Source of the DNA: Monarcha castaneiventris obscurior
Taxonomy: Eukaryota; Chordata; Aves; Passeriformes; Monarchidae
Length of the DNA stretch: 64,000 bases
Direction of reading: 5' to 3'
Assembly: GCA_026261815.1 (NCBI GenBank)
Contig: JAMPIT010000511.1
Span: forward strand, 1,761,001-1,825,000
Under the pieces are notes generated by a model, which was not told the DNA's origin, made no database searches, and worked only from the letters and a program-made list of their open reading frames with translations. Shown here in pieces: positions 1 through 10,188 of the stretch. Position 1 is the stretch's first letter. Every line of letters begins with the position of its first letter. A program made the translations under genes and the position numbers.

Positions 1-235
1 CAGGTATAAGGATAATTAATTATAAGCTGAAATGTAATATATATTTTCAAAATAATGCATTGACTTGCTAGACCTGACATTTAGCATACTCTGGGAACCA
101 TAAAGCTTGTGACAAGGGCTTATGAGAAACCTCAGATTTTTCCCCTAACAAAAGCAGTGATTCTTACTGTGATCATGGTTTTGTTTGCAATTCTCTGATT
201 TTCACAGTGACTCATGGTTTTTATGCCACATCACA

Positions 236-302
236 GATATGAAAATGTGATTTAGAAAAGGTAAGTGAATTGTCAAAGGTTATAGAAGTAATTGCAAAGT
301 AG
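236..302 (-). repeat. MIR (CORE-SINE) remnant
   Basis: The plus strand reads like the reverse complement of the central MIR segment: a gaaa-tg-ga-ttagaaa start, then ggtaagtga, ttgtcaaaggt and agaagtaattgcaaag. This parallels the well-known MIR antisense run (gaaactgaggc...agaggttaagtgacttg-ccaaggtcacac-agctagtaag). Only about 65 bp is recognisable and many positions have diverged, which fits an element fixed early in amniotes. The call rests on remembered consensus, not on an alignment. Confidence 0.5.
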
Positions 303-306
303 TGCA

Positions 307-2687
307 CATTTTTAAGTCTCGGGATGTATCCTCTGCCCCTAAGTTTCTGCAGTGCTGTGGTTAGAAAGAAGGAATTCTTGTCAATTCTCACATCTTCTCA
401 CCATATTATGGATGCTCTTATATCATAGAGGTTAATTATGATTTTTTGACCTTTTTTCCGCCATCTTGTCTCAAATATATGATCATATAATGTCCATAAG
501 ATCCAGTGAAAGTCGTCGTCTAAATTAAAGATAGTTGCTAGAATTGTTTGATTTGCTTCTCTTCTCCTGATGTGACCTTGTGAGGTGTCAGAGTGCAGAC
601 TGGCCGGCATTCTGCGGAGATGGGGGTGGGCCAGGGACCACCATTTGAGAACTACAGGTGACGGGTAGAGAAGCCTGGAGCAAGCCCTTGCTGGTTCCTA
701 GGAAAGGGTGTCAGGGAGGGAAATAAGACTGTCAGCAAATGAAGGTGGCAGGGGGAGTGAGGGGGAGGACTTAGTTCAGTAGTCAAGTTTCTCTCAAAGA
801 GCTGATGTACCAGATATTGCTGCTCGTGGCATTTGCACTATTGCCAGGGGCTTAACAGGATTTGTATAGTGCATATGGGTATTCCTAGGGGAGAATGACA
901 GAGATCATTAAATGAAAACAAATAATAAATAACCTCCTTACAGCCCCCACAGGTATATAAATATGACTGTTCTTGGGGCATGCAGGCGAAGATAGATGGC
1001 TCCATGTGCATAGGGGAGGAATCCATAAGGCAGAGAGGCTTCATGTTCCTCTCTCTGTCCATGGACAGTGTATTCACTGCTAAGGAGGGTCAAGTGACTG
1101 TCACTGACTTTGGAATGAGGAAATGTAACCTGTGTCACAGTTGCCAGCCATTCTGGCTTGAAAAGGTCAGCTTCCCTGACACGGGCGGCAATGTCACAAG
1201 TTACGTACATGAGGGTGTCCCAAGCGCACCGGGAACAGAAACCCAGCAGCATCCCACCCTGCCCAGCTGTCCATCCTTATGGGGCAGTGGAGAAGGCGTC
1301 TGGAAAGAAGCAGACTTGTGTCTGTAGGGAAGCTGTGTTTCTCTTCATTAGAAGATTTTTATGGACCCAGTATGGACACTATATCACATGGGAAGAGCAA
1401 GGATACTGAGAGGTTTCATTGCTGTAGGTGTTGTGACTGTTACTTATTCCACATGATGGGCTGCTGTGGTTCAAATTAGACTAAAACTTAGGAGATTCTT
1501 TAACCGTGACCTTTCCCATGATTCAGATTACAGAGATTTTGTGTCAGTTGGCTCTGGGCTAGATTTGAAATTATGTCTTACAAGTGAAAGACACAATGAG
1601 TGAATCAGGCAGATTAAACTAAATTATTGGCTTCAGACTTCTAGGACTCTGTTTTCTACAAGAGATCAAAAATGAATGTAAAACACTGATTTGACATATC
1701 CCCTGAAATGGTTAAGTATTTCTTTCATTATAAACATAGAAGAGTACCTATTTCCAGGCTCTTCTATTACACAGCAGGTCATCTTGCATCTCACAGGAAT
1801 TCAAGCCAATGCCAAATCATCTCTGTATCCGAATGATGTAAGTTCTGTTATCTTTATTGTTTGCTTACATAAATATCTAAAACATAGTGTTCAAAGAGCA
1901 TGAGGAAATTTTTGTTGCTTTTCAAAGAGAAAGGATAAAATTATTGTCTTTTTAAAAATGCTGATAAATTGGGTGGTAAAGACAGAGTAATCTGCAATGT
2001 TAGAAAAAGTTTAAAAGATAGATCCTAGTATGAATGGAGATTAGCATGCAACTTTTCTGTGCGCAGCATTATGACATAATACTTCTTGGGGATCTATTTC
2101 TATCAGCTAGTCCTAGTAAATGTGAATAAGTCATTCATATAATACTTTAAAAAGTAGCTTCACAATGTCTTCTGCAGCCTTTAGTAGGTATTATTATTTT
2201 TTATATATATAATTGAGCCTGTAACAAAGATTGCAATGCAATGAGGAAAACAGGTCACACAAACACTTTAGTGCAGAGATGGAGGCAAGTTCTTCTGTGG
2301 CGTGCACTGGTGCTTAGCACCTGGGGTATCTCAGCTGGAATTGACAGTGTTCACGGCTCTTGAGAGTTTGTCAGAACTCTAGTCACTTGGGACTTCTCAG
2401 ATGTCACGGCAGGATCAGGCTTGATAGTCACTTCTGACAATATTCAAACAGTAACAGATAAGTGTCAGTAAATTCTCTAGCTGTGGGTTTAATTTTTCCC
2501 CTCATACCTGTAATTTCAGCCTGAAAAGTGTGGGGGTTTTGGAGACAATAAATGATTTCTGACTCTACTTTCTCATTTGAAATTTTGTTTTGGGAATGCA
2601 CCCATCACCTGGCCAGCTGGGTGGTACCTTTGCAAGGAGTATCTGAATTGTCAAGATAAAACCTGTCTCAAACTAATTTAACAATAG
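307..2687. other. Unique sequence, no gene seen
   Basis: AT-leaning, CpG-poor unique DNA. Short open frames on both strands around 980-1410 overlap one another, have no recognisable domain and look like chance. A short stretch at 1774-1836 has an acceptor-like cttctattacacag, an open 21-codon frame and a gtaagt donor, but this is weak. 2185-2210 is a T/TA-rich patch. Confidence 0.6.
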
Positions 2688-2868
2688 GTGAGAATGTTTC
2701 CATCCCTGAAAACATTCAAGGCCTACTTAGATGGGTTGGATGAGATCAGGTTGAGGCTCTAAGCAACCTCATTGAGTTGAAGAGGTCCCTACTCATCACT
2801 GAGGGGTTGGACTAGCCAGACTTGAAATGTCCCTTCTAACCCACTCTATTCTATGATTATATGAATCA
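2688..2868 (+). repeat. CR1 LINE 3'-end fragment
   Basis: Matches the 3' end of avian CR1: tccatccctgaaaacattcaaggcc, then gatgggttggatgagatcagg, gagcaacct-like and ggttggac...gaaatgtcccttctaaccca, ending in the diagnostic ctattctatgattat octamer-like tail. CR1 copies typically lose their 5' end and insert without clear target duplications, and this copy fits that. The tail shows plus orientation. Confidence 0.88.
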
Positions 2869-3124
2869 GAACATTCAGACAAAAGGAAATATTTTCAGCA
2901 CATTAGGAATCTGGAACGGTCTTCTGGAAATATGATGGTTAACCTGATCACCTTAGAACCTCTAGTGGTTCTAACACGGCAGCTAGTTTAATGTGCAAAT
3001 TAAATTACATTGGTAGGAGAATCCCAAGTTTTTAGGAAGTATTAGATACCTTCCAAAAGGGCTTGAAATAAAGCTAGAATATGCTAAATGACAGATGGAA
3101 GACATAATATTGACCAGGATGTGG

Positions 3125-3295
3125 TGAGAGGCATTGGAAGAGGATGGTGGAGTACCCATCCCTGGAAGTGTTCAAGAAATGACAGGATGTGGCACTTTGT
3201 GCTAAGATTTCGTTGACATGATGGTGTTTGGTTAAAGGTTGTACTCGATGGTATTGGAGATCTTTTCCAACCTTAATGGTTTATTGGTTTCTTTC
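3125..3295 (+). repeat. CR1 LINE 3'-end fragment
   Basis: A second CR1 piece 260 bp downstream of the first and in the same orientation. It contains ggtggagtacccatccctggaagtgttcaag, aggatgtggcact and a diverged ggttgtactcgatggtattggagatcttttccaacct. The final octamer tail is degraded (aatggtttattggttt). Divergence suggests an older insertion than a consensus-like copy. Confidence 0.82.
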
Positions 3296-4622
3296 ATATT
3301 TCTGATTGTTTATGAAGGCTTGAAGATTTGAGGCCATTCAAAGAGTTGAGGCAATGGAAGTTCATTTGAGCAGAGGATACCTTGCAAATGTGAAACAAGT
3401 GTTAAGTACAGTTGTCTGCAGTGCTTAATTGCCCTTGCATTTTTTTTTCAGTCTTTTCATTTTTCCTAGGTTGGCATTTTTGTGCATGAATACCACTGAG
3501 AGTTAAGGACTTGCTGTGACTCTCACTCTTACTTATAGGAGTTTTGCCTGCAGCAGTCACATAGTTGAAAAATATAGATCCATGTGACTGCTAAGAGACC
3601 ACTGAGAAGCCAAGTAAGTAGGACTCATGGCCATTTTGCAATTCCATCTCATTAGACATGTTTTGGGGTTTGTGATTGTGCTGTGAGGATAAATAAGTAT
3701 AAATATTATATTTGCCTCCAGGTTATCTTTAAAAATGTATTTCTCTGTCTCCCTCCTGCTCCTTCTTTCCTTCTTTCAATTTTTTTCCCCCCTCCATTTT
3801 TCAGTGTAGTCTGTCAACTCCTGGTAGATGAGTTATCAACTCTGTGGTCTCACAGTATGGTGGCCCAGCATAAGGTATTACATTGTAAAAGGTTGCCTTG
3901 TGGTGCCAATTACCCGAGGTCTAGAAAGCAAAATGTGCAGCAGTGTGATTAAGTCCATGTGCAAATAGAAATTCAGATGCCCCAAAAACCATTGGAAAAA
4001 GTATCGCAAAAAAGTATTTGACTTGTCCTCTATGCTACATTCTCTGGTCTCTTGCCTCAGTTCAAAGTCCACGTATTTGCAAAAACAAATGGACAGGTTT
4101 CTGAAGGAGAGATATTGCACCAGAGGTCAGAAGGTGTCTTGGGGAAGCAGTATTTTGGTGATTATTGCAGTCTCTCTTGTGTATGCTGTCTCTGTCAGAC
4201 ACGCTATCATGGGTGGTTTGTGTGTTTGGCTTGGGATAGTCACTTCTATGGATTTCCTGATACCGCCATTATGGCTACTGACACCAGTATTAGGACAGAG
4301 CCCCTTTTAACAATTCTTCAGTCTGCTTCATTACTTTTAGTCTCTATATTTCATATTTTCACAGATTTTAAGATCTCCTTTCTAAAATACCACAAGGATG
4401 TAATCATCAACTGCTGTTATGTATAAAAGGACAAGATGCAACAAGAGAATTCCTTTAAAGTAGAAAACAGTACCAGATTTTGTGTAACTTACATGCTTAT
4501 TTTGGCTCATTGGTGTCTCTAGGAGAGGATGCCAGGAAATGTTGTTGCCTTTTCACATTCAAGTTTTCGGAGGATGTTTACTGTTTGGGGCTTGTGTAGT
4601 TCTAGAATGTGGGTGAGAATTA
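3296..4622. other. Unique sequence, no gene seen
   Basis: No repeat family or exon recognised. 3745-3800 is a pyrimidine-rich tract that ends in tttttcag. It could serve as a splice acceptor, but nothing open and recognisable follows. Overlapping frames of 80-124 codons at 3878-4426 have no domain. Confidence 0.55.
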
Positions 4623-4636
4623 CCACGAGGTGGCAG
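4623..4636 (+). promoter_or_regulatory. CTCF-like binding site
   Basis: The 14-mer CCACGAGGTGGCAG closely fits the vertebrate CTCF core (CCAC-N-AGGTGGCAG form). It lies in unique DNA about 50 bp upstream of a CR1 scrap rather than inside a repeat. One CpG falls within the core, so occupancy could be methylation sensitive. This is a motif-level call, with no evidence of occupancy. Confidence 0.5.
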
Positions 4637-4684
4637 TGTGCAAGCCCTGAGTGTTGATTCTACCACTCTCCTTTTACTCTGTTA

Positions 4685-4752
4685 TCAACCTGGGTAACAG
4701 TTGAACTGGATGATCCTTGCAGGTCCTGTCCAATTGGAATTATCCTATTTTC
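4685..4752 (+). repeat. CR1 LINE terminal scrap
   Basis: A short piece of the CR1 3' terminus: caacctgggtaacagttgaactggatgatccttgcaggtcctgtccaattggaattatcctat parallels the usual gttggaactagatgatctttaaggtcccttccaaccca...tctatg. It is only about 65 bp long. Confidence 0.65.
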
Positions 4753-7700
4753 CAGGATATCTAGATGTTAAAAGGTCATGCACAGATCCCAAAGGATTTC
4801 TGGTTTTACAAAGGATACTTTTTTCTGTTACGCACTTATAGTCAGTATATGCTCAAATTAATATATGAAGCAACTTTGCGCAGAGGTCAGGAGAAAGACT
4901 GTGATCCTTTGCTCAAAAATCAGAAGAGGGTTTTAGAAGCAGTGACTGTACTGTTCTCTATTTCTTCCTACACCAGTCCTTCACATTCAGAAGTGCAAAT
5001 AACGCAGTGTAAAGAGACTGCTCTCTTAAGTGGAAATGTTTGAGAAATACAGGGTGCACCTCTGTCTGTGTGTGTATACACACAGGGAGCAAACAGCAGA
5101 AAGAATCTCTGCTCAGAGATTGTTTCCAAAACATTTTCACTGGCACCATTAAAAGACCCCTCAAAAATCTTTGAGAATATTATTTGCATCTCCAGTGAGG
5201 GGCAGTTAGTGGGTAATCAAGAACCAAATGATGGCCAGCCTTGCCAATAAACGATGCTTTTTGTTTTCCTTTATTCATTTACTCTTTTGAATACTTGTAC
5301 AATCACAGTAGGAAAAATTGCATCAAAAGCATTGGCTCAATCTACGTATAATATAGTCATGAATACCTCCCCAAGTTAGTCAAGACACAGTATGCTGTGA
5401 AGAAATCATTATTGCTGCAAAATGTTTTGTATAAAGCAATTCTTTATTGCATGAATTCTGAGTCTGCATGCTCAATGAGCAAGTAAAACTAACAGTGAAC
5501 AGAGCTGAAAAGAATTGTAGCTCTTCATGAACAAATACTATCCAGAAGGCTTCACATGTCTCTTGTTTCAGTAGCATGCAAAGTCTCTGTACACAATGTC
5601 CACAGAAAAGACATTGGTTGTAGCCCCTGGCAAAGAATAAGTTACTTTCAGTAGCAGTGCTCTGTAGCTGGAAGCCATGTACAGATGAGGTTCATGCTTG
5701 GTGCTGGGGGAGAAGTGTAATCGTATTCTCTCTCTGGTCAAATCAGGCATTGGTCTTCCAATCACAGAAAGCTTCCTCACAATTTCAGCAATGCTTTTGA
5801 CTTGGTGAGGGACCCTTAAGGTAAATAAAATTGAGATGCAGCTTGTAGCATTTCTGCAGTGTGCTTTCACTTGTGGTATACACTGCAACTGTAATGTCTT
5901 TCATTGTTTGGGTTAGGTTTTTTTCTGTTTGTTTCTCTTCCAAGGTCTCATTTCAGGTTTTAAAACCTCTAAAAAAATTAGTGTCTTTTTATGTCCTCAT
6001 AGTGTCCTCATAGGCTGTTTGGATAAGGAAAGTGACAGTGTTTTGAGGAGCTGTGTGGCACTGCACTGAAATACATTTGCATTTATCATCTCATATTATT
6101 TCAAATAATTGTCTTTAGGAAGTCAGAAAACTTGCCCTACGAAGTCATCTGAGTACTGGTGTGCTGCCTATAAATCTTGCAAAAGAGGCCATTTGGCTAC
6201 TTGTATGTGGTAGCTCATGGATTCATGCTGTCGAAGTGAGACAGTCTCATTTAAGCATCTAAGTGTCGCCTTATTTGTGAAAAGCTTTTTCATACCAAAT
6301 ACCATATTTAGCAAAACTGAGCAAAATTCTGCTCAGCATCATATGTTTTTCTTCAGACCTATATATAATTTTTCAAATAACTTCTTCCCCTAAAATCAAG
6401 GCTTCTCAGCACTTTTTCACTCTATCCTTATCCTCACTGACCCCCAAACTCTTTTAGTTTATTTATCATTTATGTCACTCTCTGCCAAATAAAGGGTGGT
6501 TCCAGAGCAGAGTTATGAGCAGTAAGGAGGATGGCTAGGCTAATGTTCTGACTACAAGTCTTAGTAAAAGCAGACTACTAGGCTAGTAGTGAAGGATGCT
6601 GAAAAGTTCAGTGAAAGGTATTAAACTACCAGTAGTTGATTCTAAGCCATACCCATTCCCTAAAAAACAAATTACTTGCCCCCAGACTTCACCTCTCACT
6701 GCTGCAGATAAAACCATGAACTGGTTTCTTTTAAATTCCTCAACAAGCACAGAAAGAGAATTCTGCAAACATTTAAAATTGCGAATTGCTTGTTTGCTCA
6801 AGATCAGCTTTATTCAAAAGGGTGCCTGCTCCTTGGGGACTTGAAGAGGCTGTTTCTGAGATGATCTTTGTACAATGTAAGCATGTTTTTCAGATTATTC
6901 CCAGTATAATATGCCAAGAAGAATACAGTGCATTTGTTATTTCCCAAAAAAAAAAAGATCAAGTGCCTGAAACATTCCCTCTAGACCTATAATATTTACT
7001 TAAATGTTCTGTCAATAAATATAACAAGGTTATTTTTCTATCAGATTAGTTGGAAGAACCATTTGAGGAAACCTCTATTTGGTAAGTTCAGTTGCAAAAA
7101 GCAATCAATAAGAAAAAAAATCCCTTGCTGTCATTGAAAGAAACATGAAACTCTGAGGAGTTGTTCCTGAGCAAGTATTTACATCATTGCCTCAGAATTC
7201 TTTGGTTGGCACCTGAAGGCCGATTTGCCTTTCTGCTCTTTTGCTTTCCACTGCCATATGAGAGGAAATGAAAGCCCACAGGAAATCTGAGCAATGTTGG
7301 AAATACTAGAGTAGCATTCTGACTACTGCCATTCTGGTAGTCCTTAATAGGAAGTCCCTCTTTACTTTTGTTGTGCATTAACCAAACCATCATCTCCTGC
7401 ATCGAAGAGCCTCACATGTAACATTGCCAATGACACTTCTCAGCTTCAGTGGTCCTCTCAAAGACACATAGTTTTATAAAAGTAATGCAAAATTCACAAT
7501 GTAGTTTCACCATTTATTTGTAATATTGGAGAAGAAAGCCAGGCCTGCCTGTCCTGCTAGAATAATCTTTGTTGATTGTTGACTTTATCAGCTCCTGCTG
7601 AAGATGCCAGAGGCAGCATTCCCAGCTCTGTGCTGCATGCTCAGGTCTGCTGCTCCCAGGAGGTGTAACAGCAGAAGAGGCAATGAAGAGTGCTCTCATG

Positions 7701-9509
7701 AGTACTGTGCAGCTGTACTATCCATTTGGCCCAGAAATAGTGAGATTTTTCATCAGGACTGGAGAAAGTAAAACCAGAATGAAAAAAACCAGAAAATATT
7801 TTAAAATTAAAACGAGAAACAAAGCTTTGAGGATTCTACACCCAATCACATTGTAACACACTCTAATTCTATTATCACATCATCTTATTAACCGCATCTT
7901 CAGCTCAAAATAGTCTGGGGGACAAAGAAAGATCCATCTAACACAGTTTCTTATATAGTAACACAAAATTATTATCAAAGATTCCTGTTTATTTTGCAAT
8001 ATTTATTGGAAGTCATTATTATTATAGGTGTAACTACAATCTCTGTGTTTCAAACCTGTCTGCATTATGGTTTACAATCCAGTTGTTGATGGGGGCCTGC
8101 CTTCTGTAGAGTTCGTTTTTACAGCACTCTGAGGAATATGAGAAAGGTACCTGGCTTCTTGCAGGTGGAAGAAGTGGCATTAAAGGGCCATATATGTGTA
8201 TGGGGGGAGGGGAAAACCACAAAAAATTCCTTTGAAATTAAGTAGTATTTCGTCAATCATGTTGAGACTGACCTGCTGCACACAATGGTGGAGGCTAAAA
8301 GAAAACCATTTCTGCAACAGAATAATGATGCCCTATGAAATAAAAAGAAAAAAAAAAAAAACCAAAAACCAACAGAAAACCAAATTACTGTCACTGATTT
8401 TAACATGATGCCACAGTTTTGAAGTCTCTTGACTTGGCATCACTGTACTTCTCTGTGTTTCAGCCCTTTTTTTGTTGTATTAGATGCTTGTTTTAAGCTG
8501 ATTTCTTGATTTCAACTGCAAAAATCACAACACATGCATTTAAAAGGGGGATGGTGCAGTATTAAAGCCTTTACAAAATAGTTATGCTAGTACTGAAGTA
8601 GTCATCAGACTGCTAATCTGTGTGCAATAGAGAGAAAACTAAATTCAGGTGGTATTTGCTTTATGCATTTAAGGAGCATGGATGAGCCTCATTGACTTGA
8701 AGTCTTGCATCAAGATTGTGTTATTGTAGGTCTTTACAATTCCTGGAGCAACTGTGCAGACTGTGAGAGTGTGTAGTGTGCATGAGAGGATGAACTGTGC
8801 TCTGCATATTAACTGGTGATGCCACAGCAAATTAGATTGGAGTTAGAAGCGCCCTTGCCAGATAAACTGAGAGTAATTCTAATAAGTTTAATTCTTTCAG
8901 ATTTTTTTAATCTTCCAAAGGAAATCTTTGTAAGTTTGTAAGGCAAAAATAGTTTTGTTACTATAGTCAAAATCAAGCATTTGAAAGCAATTTCTTTGAG
9001 GTGCATTGTGCATCAGGCGTAAGGAAACAGGGAGTGCACTTCTTTCCTTCAGCCAGATCCACATGATGGTTTGACAAGGGCCCACTCTTGCAGGAGTGTT
9101 GACCAAAATTGCTTTTGTAACGTATTCTGGAGCAGCAAGAGGGGAGCAGAGGGAGATGCTGGAAACAGCCCAAAGGGGCCAGGGATCAACATAAAGGCTA
9201 AATGTAAAATAAATTTTTGTGATTGTATATGGTCATTGAAGTAGAGCTGAAAAAAAAAGTGGGCAGAGCTCGTAAGTAAAGAACTAATAAAGATAAAACC
9301 AGTGCTTGATAATACTGGTTTTACATTTAGAATACTGTCAAAAGTTTTAGATGCAAGTGCTCTTAACATAGCTGCATTAATATTATTGGAGAATCCCAGG
9401 TATTTTTTTGCTAGGTATTTTAGATGCAAAACATTATTTTATTGCTTAAAATACCTGAAGACTTGAGAACTGTGCAATATATGTAGCTTTTGAGATTTAT
9501 TTCTTTCAG
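4753..9509. other. Unique sequence, no gene seen
   Basis: About 4.7 kb with no element or exon I can name. 6000-6025 carries an 11-bp direct duplication (gtcctcatagt / gtcctcatagg). 8341-8385 is an A-rich tract (a run of A, then ccaaaaacc and aacc groups). The overlapping minus-strand frames at 8809-9429 are unsupported. Confidence 0.55.
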
Positions 9510-9595
9510 ATTGCCACTGATATTTGGGAAGAAGAGAGAGGAGGAGAAGAAGATAAGTAAAGAATGCATGGCTTTGGTCATTGCCGAATTACAAG
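9510..9595 (+). other. Weak coding-exon candidate (86 bp)
   Basis: A good acceptor (atttatttctttcag) precedes 86 bp that end in caag followed by a gtatgc donor. One of three frames is open throughout (frame beginning A|TTG). It gives a charged, Lys/Glu-rich stretch of 28 residues starting LPLIFGKKREEEKK; the other two frames contain stops. The peptide is not recognised, and an 86-bp open segment is cheap by chance. The minus-strand LTR starts about 55 bp downstream. Confidence 0.15.
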
Positions 9596-9651
9596 GTATG
9601 CAAACAAGCCATTGATAAACAAATTACCTTTTCTATTCGGATCTGGTAGTT

Positions 9652-10182
9652 TGACGCGATGTGAGTGAGCGGGGGTGGAAGCAGCCGTGCAAACACACTC
9701 GGACACACCGGAGTTGGTGGATACTCGCTGCCACTCACACACACACACAGCCGGACAGCTCCTGCAGTGTCGCCGGGGACAAAGAGGCCGGAGGGGTCTT
9801 TTGTACGGAGTTCCGAGGGGTTTATTGGCATCCCCGCCCGAAGGCATCCAGGGACAAAGAACACAGAACACCGAGGGGTCCGGGGTTTTAGCCGGGGCGG
9901 CACCGGGGGCGAGCAGAACATCAGAGACCAATCTTCTGGGGGCCAAGGGGTGGAGAGGACGTGGGGTGACAGAACAGTGACCACTGGGGAAGGTGAGGGG
10001 TGGAACAAGGGAACCAGGAGTCAGTGGGGTATCAAGGAAAAGAGAGCTATCTAGAACATGGACTTAAAAGGGGTAAAAGGGGATGGTCTTAGATCTCTGA
10101 GCTTGCCCACCAGCGGACCTCCACTGTTTTGGGGCTCTCTGGCTCCTTGGTCACTCCTGCGGTGGACTCAACCACTGCAACA
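9652..10182 (-). mobile_element. Solo LTR of an endogenous retrovirus, CpG-rich
   Basis: A 531-bp unit that reads TGTTGCAGTGG...GCGTCA on the minus strand, so it has TG/CA ends. It is flanked by gtagtt (9646-9651) and atagtt (10183-10188), a 6-bp target duplication with one mismatch. On the minus strand an AATAAA signal lies at 9821-9826. A TAAAA box and a GC box sit just upstream (about 9880-9900), giving U3-R-U5 order. A short (CA)n run lies at 9728-9750 in U5. GC and CpG content are far above the flanks, which suggests a relatively recent insertion. Overlapping open frames of 101-139 codons on both strands here reflect few AT-rich stops, not genes. A 6-bp duplication is typical of class II (ERVK-like) elements; class is inferred only. 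Confidence 0.68.
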
Positions 10183-10188
10183 ATAGTT

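Noticed and set aside
9630..9651. tcggatctgg shared with the end of the nested LTR (18974-18983)
   Set aside because: A 10-bp match between two places in 64 kb is expected by chance, and the flanks do not extend it; not taken as a shared LTR end.
9578..10054. Overlapping frames of 101-139 codons on both strands
   Set aside because: They fall in the GC-rich LTR, where stop codons are scarce; no gag, pol or env similarity is seen.
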